Below, in pieces: positions 32,828 to 41,147 of a stretch of DNA of 64,000 nt. Made by a program: the position numbers and the translations under genes. The stretch spans positions 1-64,000 of the forward strand of contig JAJPHE010000142.1 of the NCBI GenBank assembly GCA_021325435.1, in the 5' to 3' direction. Within the stretch, counting starts at the first letter, position 1. Every line of letters starts with the position of its first letter. A model generated the notes under the pieces. It made no database searches. It worked only from the letters and a program-made list of their open reading frames with translations, and was not told the origin of the DNA. This DNA is from Actinomycetota bacterium (lineage in GTDB: Bacteria; Actinomycetota; Acidimicrobiia; Acidimicrobiales; JAJPHE01).

Positions 32828-33028
32828 ATGAGCGTGGATGACATCACCCTCGAAGCACTGGTCGGCGCAGCCCTGGGCGACACCAGGCGACCGACCGGAA
32901 CGTTCGTGTGCGAGGCGTGCGGGGCACCGACTGACGAGCGGGTGGGACGCGACCTCATCCGCCTGTGCGGACCGTGCCGACGGCAGCGCCAGCAGATGAC
33001 GGGACTGGCGTGCGCCGCTCGCCAGTAG
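32828..33028 (+). CDS. small zinc-finger-like protein, 66 aa
   Basis: This is a short protein with two Cys pairs (CEAC near residue 28, CGPC near residue 48) spaced for one zinc ion, followed by a basic RRQRQQ stretch. It has an excellent GGAAGGGAGG ribosome site 6 bases from ATG, which supports real expression. I recognise no named family. It is followed by the convergent TSUP permease gene with 6 bases between stops. It could be a regulatory or RNA-binding zinc protein, but that is a guess. Confidence 0.55.
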   Translation: MSVDDITLEALVGAALGDTRRPTGTFVCEACGAPTDERVGRDLIRLCGPCRRQRQQMTGLACAARQ

Positions 33029-33034
33029 TCCCGG

Positions 33035-33697
33035 TCAAAGCAGCCTGAGGCCCCGCAGGATCGCCAGGGCCGACCCCCCGGCGGCGACGACGAGAACGGC
33101 GACCCGCACCGCCCGGGCGGGAACCCGGCGGGCGGCGACGACACCGACCGCGGTTCCGGCCGCCAGCGCCACCGGCAGGACCACCGGGACGGTGGTGACT
33201 CCGAGCGACGGTATGCCGACCAGGTTGATGCCCAGGAAGAAGGCCTGGAGGGTGGGGCGGGCGACATCGGCCGGCCAGCCGGCCGTCAGCCCGTAGATGA
33301 CGACGGGTGGGCCGCCGATGCCCGCCACCACGTTCATGGCGCCGCTGATACCGCCGGCGGTGACGGCCCCGGCCGGTCCGGGTGGCCGGTGCCGCCTCCA
33401 GCCCGTTGCCACCAGGAGGGTCGCCGCCAGGCAGACGGCCCCGGCCGCCACCGTCAATACCTGGCGGTCGGCGTGGCGGGCCACCAAGCCGAAGGCGACG
33501 GATGCCACGACCGCCGGCGCCAGCAACCGGGCCACCTCGGACCAGCGGACCCGCCGGAGCCCGCCGACCAGAAGGACCAGGTTGAGGGCCGCCGACAGCA
33601 CCAGGTTCCACTCGACCCCCCGGGGGGCGGCGGCCGCCGCCACCAGGAACGGGGCCGACACGAGGGAGAATCCGAAGCCGGTCACCGCCTGGGCCAC
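33035..33697 (-). CDS. TSUP (TauE/SafE) family membrane transporter
   Basis: This protein of at least 220 residues has about eight hydrophobic segments and the TSUP repeats: GFGFSLVSAPFL near the N terminus, and SGAMNVVAGIGGPPVVIYGL in the middle. The family exports sulfite, sulfonates or organic acids. The GTG at 33697 is the only standard start, but the first transmembrane helix of the family appears upstream in frame (LALAAAAVAIGAV). Translation may really begin at a CTG near 33745. It lies just downstream of the GNAT gene on the same strand. Confidence 0.8.
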   Translation of the reverse strand: MAQAVTGFGFSLVSAPFLVAAAAAPRGVEWNLVLSAALNLVLLVGGLRRVRWSEVARLLAPAVVASVAFGLVARHADRQVLTVAAGAVCLAATLLVATGWRRHRPPGPAGAVTAGGISGAMNVVAGIGGPPVVIYGLTAGWPADVARPTLQAFFLGINLVGIPSLGVTTVPVVLPVALAAGTAVGVVAARRVPARAVRVAVLVVAAGGSALAILRGLRLL

Positions 33698-33748
33698 GGC
33701 GCCGATAGCTACGGCGGCGGCCGCCAGAGCCAGGTGGGGGCTCAGCGC

Positions 33749-34210
33749 TCAGTCCACCAACGTGATCGTCATGAACGTGTTGTGGGGGCTGGCCGAGTAG
33801 TCGCCGAACGGGCCACAGGGCCGGAAGCCCAGGCTCCGGTAGAGGGAGCGGGCGGCGGCGAAGTCGTCACTGGTGCCGGTCTCGAGGCTGAGCCGGCGGT
33901 AGCCCTCCTTCCTGGCGTGGCCGAGGACGTGGGCGGCCAGGGCCCGCCCGATGCCACGACGGCGGTGAGCCTGGCTGGTGTGCATCGACTTCAGCTCGGC
34001 GTGGCCGGGGTCCAGCCGCTTGAGGGCGACCACCCCGAGGAGCTCGCCGCCGTCTCGGGCGCTGAAGAAGGTGACGTCCGGGCGCACCAACTGGTCGACG
34101 TCGAGGGCGAAGGAGTACTCCTCCGGCGTCACGGCTCGGGAGAACGCGAGGTGGGCGCCGAGCAGCTGGCGGACGTCGTCCGCCCGGGGATCGTCGACGC
34201 CGATGTCCAC
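33749..34210 (-). CDS. GNAT-family N-acetyltransferase
   Basis: This 153-residue GNAT protein has the acetyl-CoA pyrophosphate loop RRRGIGRA (Q/R-x-x-G-x-G/A) near residue 85. The preceding strand is AELKSMHTSQAHR, and GTSDDFAAARSLYRSLGF is the typical C-terminal motif B. The substrate is unknown; members acetylate amino acids, antibiotics or proteins. The GTG start lies 1 base after the ipdF stop, so it is read through from the ipdC-ipdF operon even though no role in steroid breakdown is evident. Confidence 0.82.
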   Translation of the reverse strand: MDIGVDDPRADDVRQLLGAHLAFSRAVTPEEYSFALDVDQLVRPDVTFFSARDGGELLGVVALKRLDPGHAELKSMHTSQAHRRRGIGRALAAHVLGHARKEGYRRLSLETGTSDDFAAARSLYRSLGFRPCGPFGDYSASPHNTFMTITLVD

Positions 34211-34211
34211 C

Positions 34212-34973
34212 CTAGGGGTGCTGGCTCGACACGCTCACGACCTCGCCGGTCATGTAGGAGGAGTAGCCGCTGGCCAGGAAGACGATGACGTTGGCCACTT
34301 CCCACACCTCGGCGGAGCGGCCAAAGACCTCCTCTGCCTCCAGGCGGGCCAGGTCGTCCTCGGAGATGACCTTCGACAGGAAGGGGTGCATGGCCAACGA
34401 GGGGGACACGGCGTTGACCCGCACTCCGAACGGGGCCGCCTCCACCGCCGCGCACCGGGTGAGGGCCATGACCCCGGCCTTGGCCGCGGCGTAGTGGGCC
34501 TGGCCGGCCTGGGCCCTCCAGCCCAGAACGGAGGCGTTGTTGACGATGACGCCGCCCCCCCGCTCCTGCATATGTACGAGGGCGGCCCGGGTGCAGCGGA
34601 ACGTGCCGGTGAGGGTCACGTCGAGGACCTTGCCCCACTGCTCGTCGGTCATGTCCACCAGATTGACGGTGCCACCCAGACCAGCGTTGTTGACCACCAC
34701 GTCGATGCCCCCGCCGAGGGCGTCGGCCGCCTCGGCGAAGAGTCTCCGCACCTGGGCCTCGTGGGTGACGTCACAGGCCACGCCGGGCATGCCCAGCGCT
34801 TCGGCCGCCTCGGCCAGCCTCCGCTCGTGGGCGTCGGACAGCACGACTCTCGCCCCCTCCTCCACGAAGCGCCTGGCGGTGGCAAATCCGATTCCCGTGC
34901 CGGCCGCCGCCGTCACCACCGCGGTCATGCCGGCGAGAAGGCCGTGGCCCTCGACGTAGGGCGCCCCGCTCAC
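34212..34973 (-). CDS. ipdF: HIP-pathway hydroxysteroid-type dehydrogenase IpdF
   Basis: IpdF is an SDR that oxidises the 5-hydroxyl of the HIP-derived CoA ester in actinobacterial C/D-ring degradation. The 253-residue protein has GHGLLAGMTAVVTAAAGTGIG at the N terminus, CDVTHEAQ, NNAGLGG, the catalytic pair NNASVLGWRAQAGQAHYAAAK, and a distinctive end GEVVSVSSQHP. All resemble mycobacterial IpdF (Rv3559c) as recalled, including the altered AAAGTGIG cofactor loop. The GTG start overlaps the ipdC stop by four bases. ipdC and ipdF act in consecutive steps. Confidence 0.87.
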   Translation of the reverse strand: MSGAPYVEGHGLLAGMTAVVTAAAGTGIGFATARRFVEEGARVVLSDAHERRLAEAAEALGMPGVACDVTHEAQVRRLFAEAADALGGGIDVVVNNAGLGGTVNLVDMTDEQWGKVLDVTLTGTFRCTRAALVHMQERGGGVIVNNASVLGWRAQAGQAHYAAAKAGVMALTRCAAVEAAPFGVRVNAVSPSLAMHPFLSKVISEDDLARLEAEEVFGRSAEVWEVANVIVFLASGYSSYMTGEVVSVSSQHP

Positions 34974-36070
34974 ACCGGCTCCTTCGGAGCCACGTCGGCC
35001 AGCCGGGCCAGGGTCTCGAGGGCCTCGGCCACGACCCCTTCGATCACCTCGGCCACCGACGGCAACGAGTCGATGGCTCCGACCACCTGGCCGGTGGGCA
35101 GAACCCCCGCCTCCGGGCGACCCTGCACCAGGGCGGCCCGGGTCAGCATGGGGGCGTTGGCCGCCATGGCGACCTGGCGCCAGCTGAGATCGCTGTGGCG
35201 GCGCATCGCCACACCTTCGCGGACCAGGGCGCCCACCGAGGTGTCGGTGAGGCGGCGCAACCGCCAGGCGTTGGCCGCCGAGCGCATGAAGGCCACCGGG
35301 CCCGAGCCTCGCTCCAAGCGGTCGACGAGGCTGGTGCGGATGACGCGCTGCGGGTATCCGTCCACCGCCGTGGTGACCACGGTGTCGGCCAGGCCGGCCT
35401 GGAGGTAGCGGGCCTTCACCGCGTCGGGCACCGTGCTCTCGCGGGTCAGCAGGAAGCGGGTGCCCATGGCGATGCCCTCCGCCCCCCACGCCAGGGCGGC
35501 GACCAGGCCCCGCCCGTCCTTGAACCCGCCGGCCCCGAGGACGGGGATGTCGACGGCGCCGGTCACGTCGGGCAAGAGGAGGCTGGTGGCGACGGGGCCG
35601 GTGTGCCCGCCGCCCTCGTGGCCCTGGGCGATCACGGCGTCCACCCCCCACGCCGCCACCTTCTCGGCATGGCGGCGCGCCGCCACCGTGGGCATGGTGA
35701 GCACCCCGCCGTCGCGCAGCGTCTTGACCAGCCGCTCGGTCGGCGCCTGGGCGAAGCTGGCCAGGGCGACCCGCTCGCGCACCAGCAGCTCGACGATGCG
35801 GGCGGCGTCGGCGTGGTCGGAGCGGATGTTGACCCCGAAGGGGCGATCGGTCCGATCCTTGACCTCGGCCACGGCCGACGTCAGGGCCTCATACGTCATG
35901 GTGGCGGAAGCCAGGATGCCCAGGCCTCCGGCGGCCGAGGTGGCGGCCACCAGCCGGGGACCGGCCACCCATCCCATCCCCGTCTGGACGATCGGATAGC
36001 GGACGCCGAACAAGGCGCAGGCCCGGGTGTGCAGCGGCCCCGAAGCCGACTCCGGGGATGGCGAGGTCAC
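34970..36070 (-). CDS. ipdC: IpdC, NMO-family flavin oxidoreductase/hydroxylase
   Basis: IpdC acts on the HIP-derived CoA ester after FadD3, in the steroid C/D-ring pathway. The 366-residue nitronate-monooxygenase-fold TIM barrel binds FMN. It has YPIVQTGMGWVAGPRLVAATSAAGGLGILAS at the N terminus, PFGVNIRSD, GVDAVIAQGHEGGGHTG and PVLGAGGFKDGRG. These match mycobacterial IpdC (Rv3553). GTG 36070 was chosen as the first start that keeps the family N terminus; no strong ribosome site is visible. It is upstream of ipdF and overlaps it. A second NMO-like protein lies at 37578. Confidence 0.87.
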   Translation of the reverse strand: MTSPSPESASGPLHTRACALFGVRYPIVQTGMGWVAGPRLVAATSAAGGLGILASATMTYEALTSAVAEVKDRTDRPFGVNIRSDHADAARIVELLVRERVALASFAQAPTERLVKTLRDGGVLTMPTVAARRHAEKVAAWGVDAVIAQGHEGGGHTGPVATSLLLPDVTGAVDIPVLGAGGFKDGRGLVAALAWGAEGIAMGTRFLLTRESTVPDAVKARYLQAGLADTVVTTAVDGYPQRVIRTSLVDRLERGSGPVAFMRSAANAWRLRRLTDTSVGALVREGVAMRRHSDLSWRQVAMAANAPMLTRAALVQGRPEAGVLPTGQVVGAIDSLPSVAEVIEGVVAEALETLARLADVAPKEPV

Positions 36071-36207
36071 GACCAAAGTGTCCCCCAGGGCCGGGTGCGG
36101 CGGCCAACGAACGGCGCGCCGGGCGTACCGTTGAGCGGAATCCGGAAGCCCCGCTCGGGCGCCGACGGCGCCCGGGCGTCGCAGGATGGGAGCGGACAAG
36201 GAGGGCC

Positions 36208-36702
36208 ATGGACCCGAGCGACCTGGTCGAGATCCACGCCATCGAGCGGCTCAAGTACCGCTACCTGCGCTGCGTCGACCTCAAGCTGTGGGACGACATC
36301 GCCGGGTGCTTCACCGACGACGCCACCGCCAGCTACGGAGGGGGCACCGTCGAGCTGAAGGGCAGGGAGGCCATCGTCGAGTACCTGCGCTCCTCGCTGG
36401 GGTCGACCGACTTCTTGACCAGCCACAAAGCCCACAACCCCGAGATCGATCTCACCGGCGCCCGCGAGGCTCGGGCCGTGTGGGCGCTCGACGACGTGGT
36501 GATCGCCAAGGCCTTCGACATCACCGTCAGGGGCGCCGCCTACTACGACGACCGCTACGTCAAGGTCGGGGACGACTGGTTGATCTCCCACACCGGCTAC
36601 CGCCGGGTCTACGAGGAGGTCCAACCCCGCTCCGGGGCGGGCGCCCCTTCGCTGACGGCGGACTGGTGGGACACCGACGGCCGCTCGAGCCTGAACGGCT
36701 GA
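36208..36702 (+). CDS. SnoaL-like/NTF2-fold protein
   Basis: This 164-residue small alpha+beta-barrel protein has IHAIERLKYRYLRCVDLKLWDDIAGCFTDDATASYGGG at the N terminus. That is typical of SnoaL-like polyketide cyclase, ketosteroid isomerase and dehydratase families. The Asp in FTDDA and Tyr residues line the usual pocket. Members isomerise, hydrate or dehydrate cyclic substrates, and in a steroid island a delta5-3-ketosteroid isomerase-type activity is conceivable but unproven. ATG 36208 has an AGGAGGGCC site. Its stop overlaps the following SDR start by one base. Confidence 0.78.
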   Translation: MDPSDLVEIHAIERLKYRYLRCVDLKLWDDIAGCFTDDATASYGGGTVELKGREAIVEYLRSSLGSTDFLTSHKAHNPEIDLTGAREARAVWALDDVVIAKAFDITVRGAAYYDDRYVKVGDDWLISHTGYRRVYEEVQPRSGAGAPSLTADWWDTDGRSSLNG

Positions 36703-37493
36703 TGTCGATGCCCACTGACCAGTTCCGGGTGGACGGCCGGGCCGCCATCGTGACCGCCGCCAGCCGGGGCATCGGCGCCGAGTGCGCCGCCACCTTGGCG
36801 GCTGCCGGCGCCGACGTGCTCATCGCGGCGCGCGACGAGGACGCCCTCGCCTCGGTGGCGGAACGGGTCCAGGAGCACGGGCGCCGCGCCGTCACCGTGT
36901 CGGGTGACCTGACCGACCTGGACCACCTGGTGTCACTGGTGGACCGAGCCGTGTCTGCCTTCGGACGGCTCGACGTTGTCGTGAACAACCTCGGTGGAGC
37001 CCTGCCCCGGCCCTTCCTCGACACCAAGGCCCGGCACCTCGAGTCCGCCTTCCACATGAACGTGAGCACGGCCTTCGAGCTCACCCGGGCGGCCACGCCC
37101 CACCTGCTCGAGTCCGGTCATGGTTCGGTGGTGAACATCACCTCGGCCATGGGTCGCCTGCGCGACCGGGGCTACAGCGTCTACGCCACCGTCAAGGGCG
37201 CCCTGGCCCACCTCACCCGGCAGCTGGCCGCCGACCTCGCTCCCAGGGTGCGGGTCAACGCCGTCGCCCCCGGCTCGGTCGAGACCGAAGCGCTCGGTTC
37301 GGTGCTCAACGACGAGATGCGGGCGACCATGATCTCGATGACGCCGATGCGCCGGCTGGGCCGGCCGGAGGACATCGCTCTGGCCGTGCTCTACCTGGCT
37401 TCCGATGCCTCGTCGTACATGACCGGCAAGGTGCTGGAGGTCGACGGAGGCATCGAGGCCCCCAACCTGCCCCTGGGGTTGCCGGACCTGTAG
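36702..37493 (+). CDS. short-chain dehydrogenase coupled to the SnoaL-like gene
   Basis: This 263-residue SDR has TAASRGIGAECAATLAAAGADVLIAARDEDAL, SGDLTD, NNLGG, the catalytic Ser in NITSAMGRLRDRGYSVYATVKGAL and VDGGIEAPNLPLGLPDL at the end. The NNLGG variant and C-terminal extension resemble SDRs acting on hydroxysteroids or 3-ketoacyl substrates. The ATG at 36702 overlaps the upstream stop; a second ATG lies two codons in. The next plus-strand gene begins after a gap holding a KstR-type box, so this SDR ends its operon. Confidence 0.78.
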   Translation: MSMPTDQFRVDGRAAIVTAASRGIGAECAATLAAAGADVLIAARDEDALASVAERVQEHGRRAVTVSGDLTDLDHLVSLVDRAVSAFGRLDVVVNNLGGALPRPFLDTKARHLESAFHMNVSTAFELTRAATPHLLESGHGSVVNITSAMGRLRDRGYSVYATVKGALAHLTRQLAADLAPRVRVNAVAPGSVETEALGSVLNDEMRATMISMTPMRRLGRPEDIALAVLYLASDASSYMTGKVLEVDGGIEAPNLPLGLPDL

Positions 37494-37529
37494 GCGGGGT
37501 GGACCCTCACGGGGGCCGGTGCTAGTTTC

Positions 37530-37541
37530 AGAACGCGTTCT
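37530..37541. promoter_or_regulatory. KstR-type operator before the NMO/CoA-transferase operon
   Basis: AGAACGCGTTCT is a perfect 12-bp palindrome flanked by TTTC and AAAA. Extended, it fits the published KstR motif TnnAACnnGTTnnA at all but the outer T. It lies 36 bases before the ATG of the NMO-like gene. The same core recurs at 45204-45215, and the regulator is probably the KstR-like TetR at 56431-57099. Confidence 0.8.
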
Positions 37542-37577
37542 AAAAGACGCCGAGGGACGAGAGCCAGGGGGCCGCCG

Positions 37578-38717
37578 ATGATGCGGAACGAGATCTGCGA
37601 GATGTTCGGAATCGAGTTCCCGATCTTCGCCTTCACCCACTGTCGCGACGTGGCCGCCGCCGTCAGCCGGGCCGGCGGGATGGGAGTTCTGGGGGCCCTC
37701 GCCTTCAGCCCCGAGCAGCTCGAGATCGAGCTGAAGTGGATCGACGAGCACGTGGACGGCCGCCCCTACGGCGTCGACGTGGTCATGCCGGTCAAGAGCG
37801 TCGACCGCGACGCCGGTCTCCACGACGAGAAGAACCTCTCCAAGCAGCTGCGCGACATGATCCCCAGCGAGCATTGGGACTACGTCGAGAAGATCCTCTC
37901 CGACCACGGCGTCCCCCCGCTGCCGGAGGAGGAGTCCGACGGGAGCCCGCTCAGCGAGGGGGTGCTGGGCTGGACCGAGGCCACCGGCTCGCCGCTGATC
38001 GACATCGCCCTCGCCCATCCCATCAGCCTGCTGGCCAGCGCCCTCGGGCCTCCGCCCAAGGAGGCGATCGACCGGGCCCACGCCCAGGGGGTGAAGGTGG
38101 CCGCCCTCATCGGCCGGGTCGAGCAGGCGGTTCGCGACGTCCAGCAGGGCGTCGACATCATCATCGCCCAGGGCTACGAGGCCGGGGGCCACACCGGCGA
38201 GGTGGCCAGCATGGTGCTGATCCCCGACGTGGTCGACGCGGTGGCGCCCGTGCCGGTCCTCGGAGCCGGTGGGATCGGCAGCGGCCGCCAGATGGCGGCG
38301 GCGATGGCCCTCGGCGCCCAGGGCGTCTGGACCGGTTCGATCTGGCTGACCACCAGCGAGTCGAACACCAGCGACATGGTGATGGACAAGCTGATCGGAG
38401 CGACCTCGACCGACACCGTCCGCTCGCGGGCGCTCACCGGCAAGCCCGCCCGCCAGCTGCGTACGGCCTGGACCGAGGCCTGGGAGGCGCCCGAGTCGCC
38501 GGGCACCCTGCCCATGCCCCTGCAGTTCATCCTGAACTCGCAGGCCATGCGGCGGGTGGCCCGGGTGAACAACAAGGAGCTCACCGGCATGCCGGTCGGT
38601 CAGATCGTGAGCCGCATGAACCGGGTGCGCACGTGCAAGGACGTCATCTTCGAGATGGTCGAGGAGTACATCGAGACGGTCACCAACATGGGATCGGTGA
38701 CGGCCGAGGTCTCCTGA
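37578..38717 (+). CDS. nitronate monooxygenase-family flavoprotein
   Basis: This 379-residue TIM-barrel protein has FPIFAFTHCRDVAAAVSRAGGMGVLGALAF near the N terminus, YGVDVVMPVKS, VDIIIAQGYEAGGHTGEVASMVLIPDVV and PVLGAGGIGSGRQMAAAMALGAQGVW. These mark FMN-binding 2-nitropropane dioxygenase-like enzymes. It differs from IpdC by a mid-protein insertion rich in acidic residues (about 85-135). The KstR-type box at 37530 links it to steroid control. The physiological substrate is unknown; redox chemistry on a CoA ester is inferred by analogy with IpdC. It precedes the double CoA-transferase gene by 37 bases. Confidence 0.82.
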   Translation: MMRNEICEMFGIEFPIFAFTHCRDVAAAVSRAGGMGVLGALAFSPEQLEIELKWIDEHVDGRPYGVDVVMPVKSVDRDAGLHDEKNLSKQLRDMIPSEHWDYVEKILSDHGVPPLPEEESDGSPLSEGVLGWTEATGSPLIDIALAHPISLLASALGPPPKEAIDRAHAQGVKVAALIGRVEQAVRDVQQGVDIIIAQGYEAGGHTGEVASMVLIPDVVDAVAPVPVLGAGGIGSGRQMAAAMALGAQGVWTGSIWLTTSESNTSDMVMDKLIGATSTDTVRSRALTGKPARQLRTAWTEAWEAPESPGTLPMPLQFILNSQAMRRVARVNNKELTGMPVGQIVSRMNRVRTCKDVIFEMVEEYIETVTNMGSVTAEVS

Positions 38718-38754
38718 TCCCAGCCTCCCCCGGGCTCCAACTCGGGCGGCCCCG

Positions 38755-41139
38755 GTGACCGACGCCTCCCCCCTTGCGGGCATCCGCGTCGTGGAGCTGT
38801 CGACCGGCATCGCCGGCGCTTACGCCACCAAGCTGTTCGCCGACGCCGGCGCCGACGTGATCAAGGTCGAGCCCCCCGGCGGGGATCCCCTGCGCCGCTG
38901 GTCATCCTCGGGGTCTCCCCCGCCCGGGGAGGACGGAGCGCTGTTCCGCCACCTGTGCGCGTCGAAGCGATCGGTGGAGGGTGAGCTCGGGGATCCTGCC
39001 GTCGAGCGGGCGGTGGCCAGCGCCGATCTGATCGTCCAAGGCCCCGACCCGCTTCTGGCCGGCACCGGCGACCCGGCGCACGACGAGTGGGAACGGAGCC
39101 ACCCCGGGCTGGTGGTCGTCTCCATCACACCCTTCGGGCGGACCGGGCCGTGGCGCGACCGGCCGGCCAGCGAGTTCACCGTGCAAGCCGAGTGCGGGGC
39201 GATCTCCGTCCGCGGCCGACCGGATCAGGCCCCGCTTCAGGCCGGCGGCCACATCGGAGAGTGGGCGGCGGGGGCCTTCGCCGCGCCGGCAGCGCTGGCC
39301 GCCCTGCGTCACGCCCGGAGGACCGGGCGGGGCGCGCTCCTCGACCTGTCGGTCGCCGAGGTCACCTGCATCTGCACCAACCTCTTCCTCGACCTCATGT
39401 GGGGGCTGTTGGGCCGCCCTCCGGTCGGCGGTCCGGCCCGCATGATCGAGTTCCCCTCGATCGAACCGAGCTCCGACGGTTGGGTGGCGTTCAACACCAA
39501 CTCCGCCCAGATGTTCGAGGACTTCCTGCTGATGATCGAGCGGCCCGACCTCCAAGGCGACCCCGGGCTGCGCAACGACCCCGCCCGCCGGGTCGAGGTG
39601 GAGCGGGCCACCCGGGCCTGGACCACCCAGCGATCGACGGCGGAGATCGTCGAGCTGGCATCTCTGCTCCGGGTGGCGGTGGCGCCGGTCGGCAACGGCG
39701 CCAACCTGCTGACCCAGGAGCACCTGGTCGCCCGCAACGTCTTCCGTCCCTCCCCCGACGGGACCTTCACCCAACCGGTCCCGCCCTTCCTCATCGGAGG
39801 CCACCGGCTGGTCGGGGCCGGGCCGGCCCCCGCCCTGGGCCAGCACAACGGCGAGGTGGTTGGCGGGCGGGCGGGCGAGCGGCGCGCCGTGGCGGCCGAC
39901 GCAGCCGACGCTCTGCCTCTGTCGAGCCTGCGGGTCCTCGATCTCACCTGCTGGTGGGCCGGACCGGGCGCCACCCAGCTGCTGGCCGCCCTGGGCGCCG
40001 ACGTCATCCACGTGGAGTCGGTCCAGCGCATCGACGGCATGCGTCCTGCCGCCACCCTGGTGTTCGCCGATCGGGACCAGTGGTGGGAGTACAGCTCGTT
40101 CTTCCTGAACATCAATGTCAACAAGCGGGGTGTCACCCTGAATCTCGACGACCCCCGCGGCCAGGAGCTGGCCCGGCGGCTGGTCTGCTGGGCCGACGTC
40201 GTCGTCGAGAACTACACGCCCCGAGTCGTCGAGCAGTTCGGGCTCGACTGGACGGCGGTCCACGACGCCAACCCGCGGGCGGTGATGGTGCGCATGCCTG
40301 CCTTCGGCCTCGATGGGCCGTGGCGCGACCACGTCGGCTTCGCCCAGACCATCGAGGCCATGAGCGGCATGGCCTGGGTCACCGGCTACCCGGACGGGCC
40401 GCCGGTCATCCCCCGCGGACCGGGCGATCCCATCGGCGCCGTCCACGCCGCCTTCGCCATCCTCGCCGCCCTCGAGACACGGGACCGGACCGGAGAGGGC
40501 GAGCTGGTGGAGGCGCCCCTGATCGAGGCGGCGCTGAACGTGGCCGCCGAGCAGGTCGTCGAGTTCAGCGCCTACGGCGAGGTGCTGCAGCGCCGCGGCA
40601 ACCGGTCTCCGTTCGCCGCCCCCCAGGGCCTCTACCCCTGCGCCGGGGAGGACGCGTGGCTGGCCCTTTCCGTCCGCGACGACATCGAGTGGGATGGGCT
40701 GCGCCGGGCCATCGGAGACCCTGAGTGGGCCCGCGACCCGGAGTTGGCCACCCACGAGGGACGGGCCCGGCACCACGACCGTGTCGATTCCGAGCTGTCG
40801 GCGTGGAGCACCAGCCGTCGTCTCTCCGAGGCGGTTGACGTCCTGGTCGCCCACGGGGTTCCGGCCGGCGCGGTCGTCGACCACCGCCAAGTGTCGACCC
40901 ACCCCCACCTGGTCGGCCGAGGATTCTTCGAGACGAGCGAGCACCCGGTGGTGGGCGCCCAGCCCATGTTCGGAATGCCTTTCCGCTGGAGCGGCATCAA
41001 CCGGTGGATCCGGTCACCGGCGCCGACCCTGGGCCAGCACAACCGGGAGGTGCTAGGCGGCCTTCTTGGCCTGTCCGACGAAGAGATCGCCGCTCTGGAG
41101 GCGGATCACGTCATCGGCCAGCGGCCCCTCGGAGTCTGA
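38755..41139 (+). CDS. double-length CaiB/BaiF family III CoA-transferase
   Basis: This 794-residue protein consists of two fused family III CoA-transferase units. The first begins GIRVVELSTGIAGAYATKLFADAGADVIKVEPPGGDP; the second begins near residue 390 with SLRVLDLTCWWAGPGATQLLAALGADVIHVE. A typical single unit is about 400 residues, so this is a tandem fusion. Where oxalate CoA-transferase has its catalytic Asp (SMQDAV), both halves appear to carry Glu (SVAEV, PLIEAA). Family members move CoA between acids or racemise 2-methylacyl-CoA. Co-transcription with a KstR-box NMO gene suggests a steroid-acid substrate. The GTG start follows a short gap. Confidence 0.85.
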   Translation: MTDASPLAGIRVVELSTGIAGAYATKLFADAGADVIKVEPPGGDPLRRWSSSGSPPPGEDGALFRHLCASKRSVEGELGDPAVERAVASADLIVQGPDPLLAGTGDPAHDEWERSHPGLVVVSITPFGRTGPWRDRPASEFTVQAECGAISVRGRPDQAPLQAGGHIGEWAAGAFAAPAALAALRHARRTGRGALLDLSVAEVTCICTNLFLDLMWGLLGRPPVGGPARMIEFPSIEPSSDGWVAFNTNSAQMFEDFLLMIERPDLQGDPGLRNDPARRVEVERATRAWTTQRSTAEIVELASLLRVAVAPVGNGANLLTQEHLVARNVFRPSPDGTFTQPVPPFLIGGHRLVGAGPAPALGQHNGEVVGGRAGERRAVAADAADALPLSSLRVLDLTCWWAGPGATQLLAALGADVIHVESVQRIDGMRPAATLVFADRDQWWEYSSFFLNINVNKRGVTLNLDDPRGQELARRLVCWADVVVENYTPRVVEQFGLDWTAVHDANPRAVMVRMPAFGLDGPWRDHVGFAQTIEAMSGMAWVTGYPDGPPVIPRGPGDPIGAVHAAFAILAALETRDRTGEGELVEAPLIEAALNVAAEQVVEFSAYGEVLQRRGNRSPFAAPQGLYPCAGEDAWLALSVRDDIEWDGLRRAIGDPEWARDPELATHEGRARHHDRVDSELSAWSTSRRLSEAVDVLVAHGVPAGAVVDHRQVSTHPHLVGRGFFETSEHPVVGAQPMFGMPFRWSGINRWIRSPAPTLGQHNREVLGGLLGLSDEEIAALEADHVIGQRPLGV

Positions 41140-41147
41140 GCGGAGAC

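Noticed and set aside
14000-37500. KstR2-type sites (CAAG-N2-CTTG) before the ring genes
   Set aside because: None was seen by eye in the intergenic gaps; a computed scan could still find weak ones.
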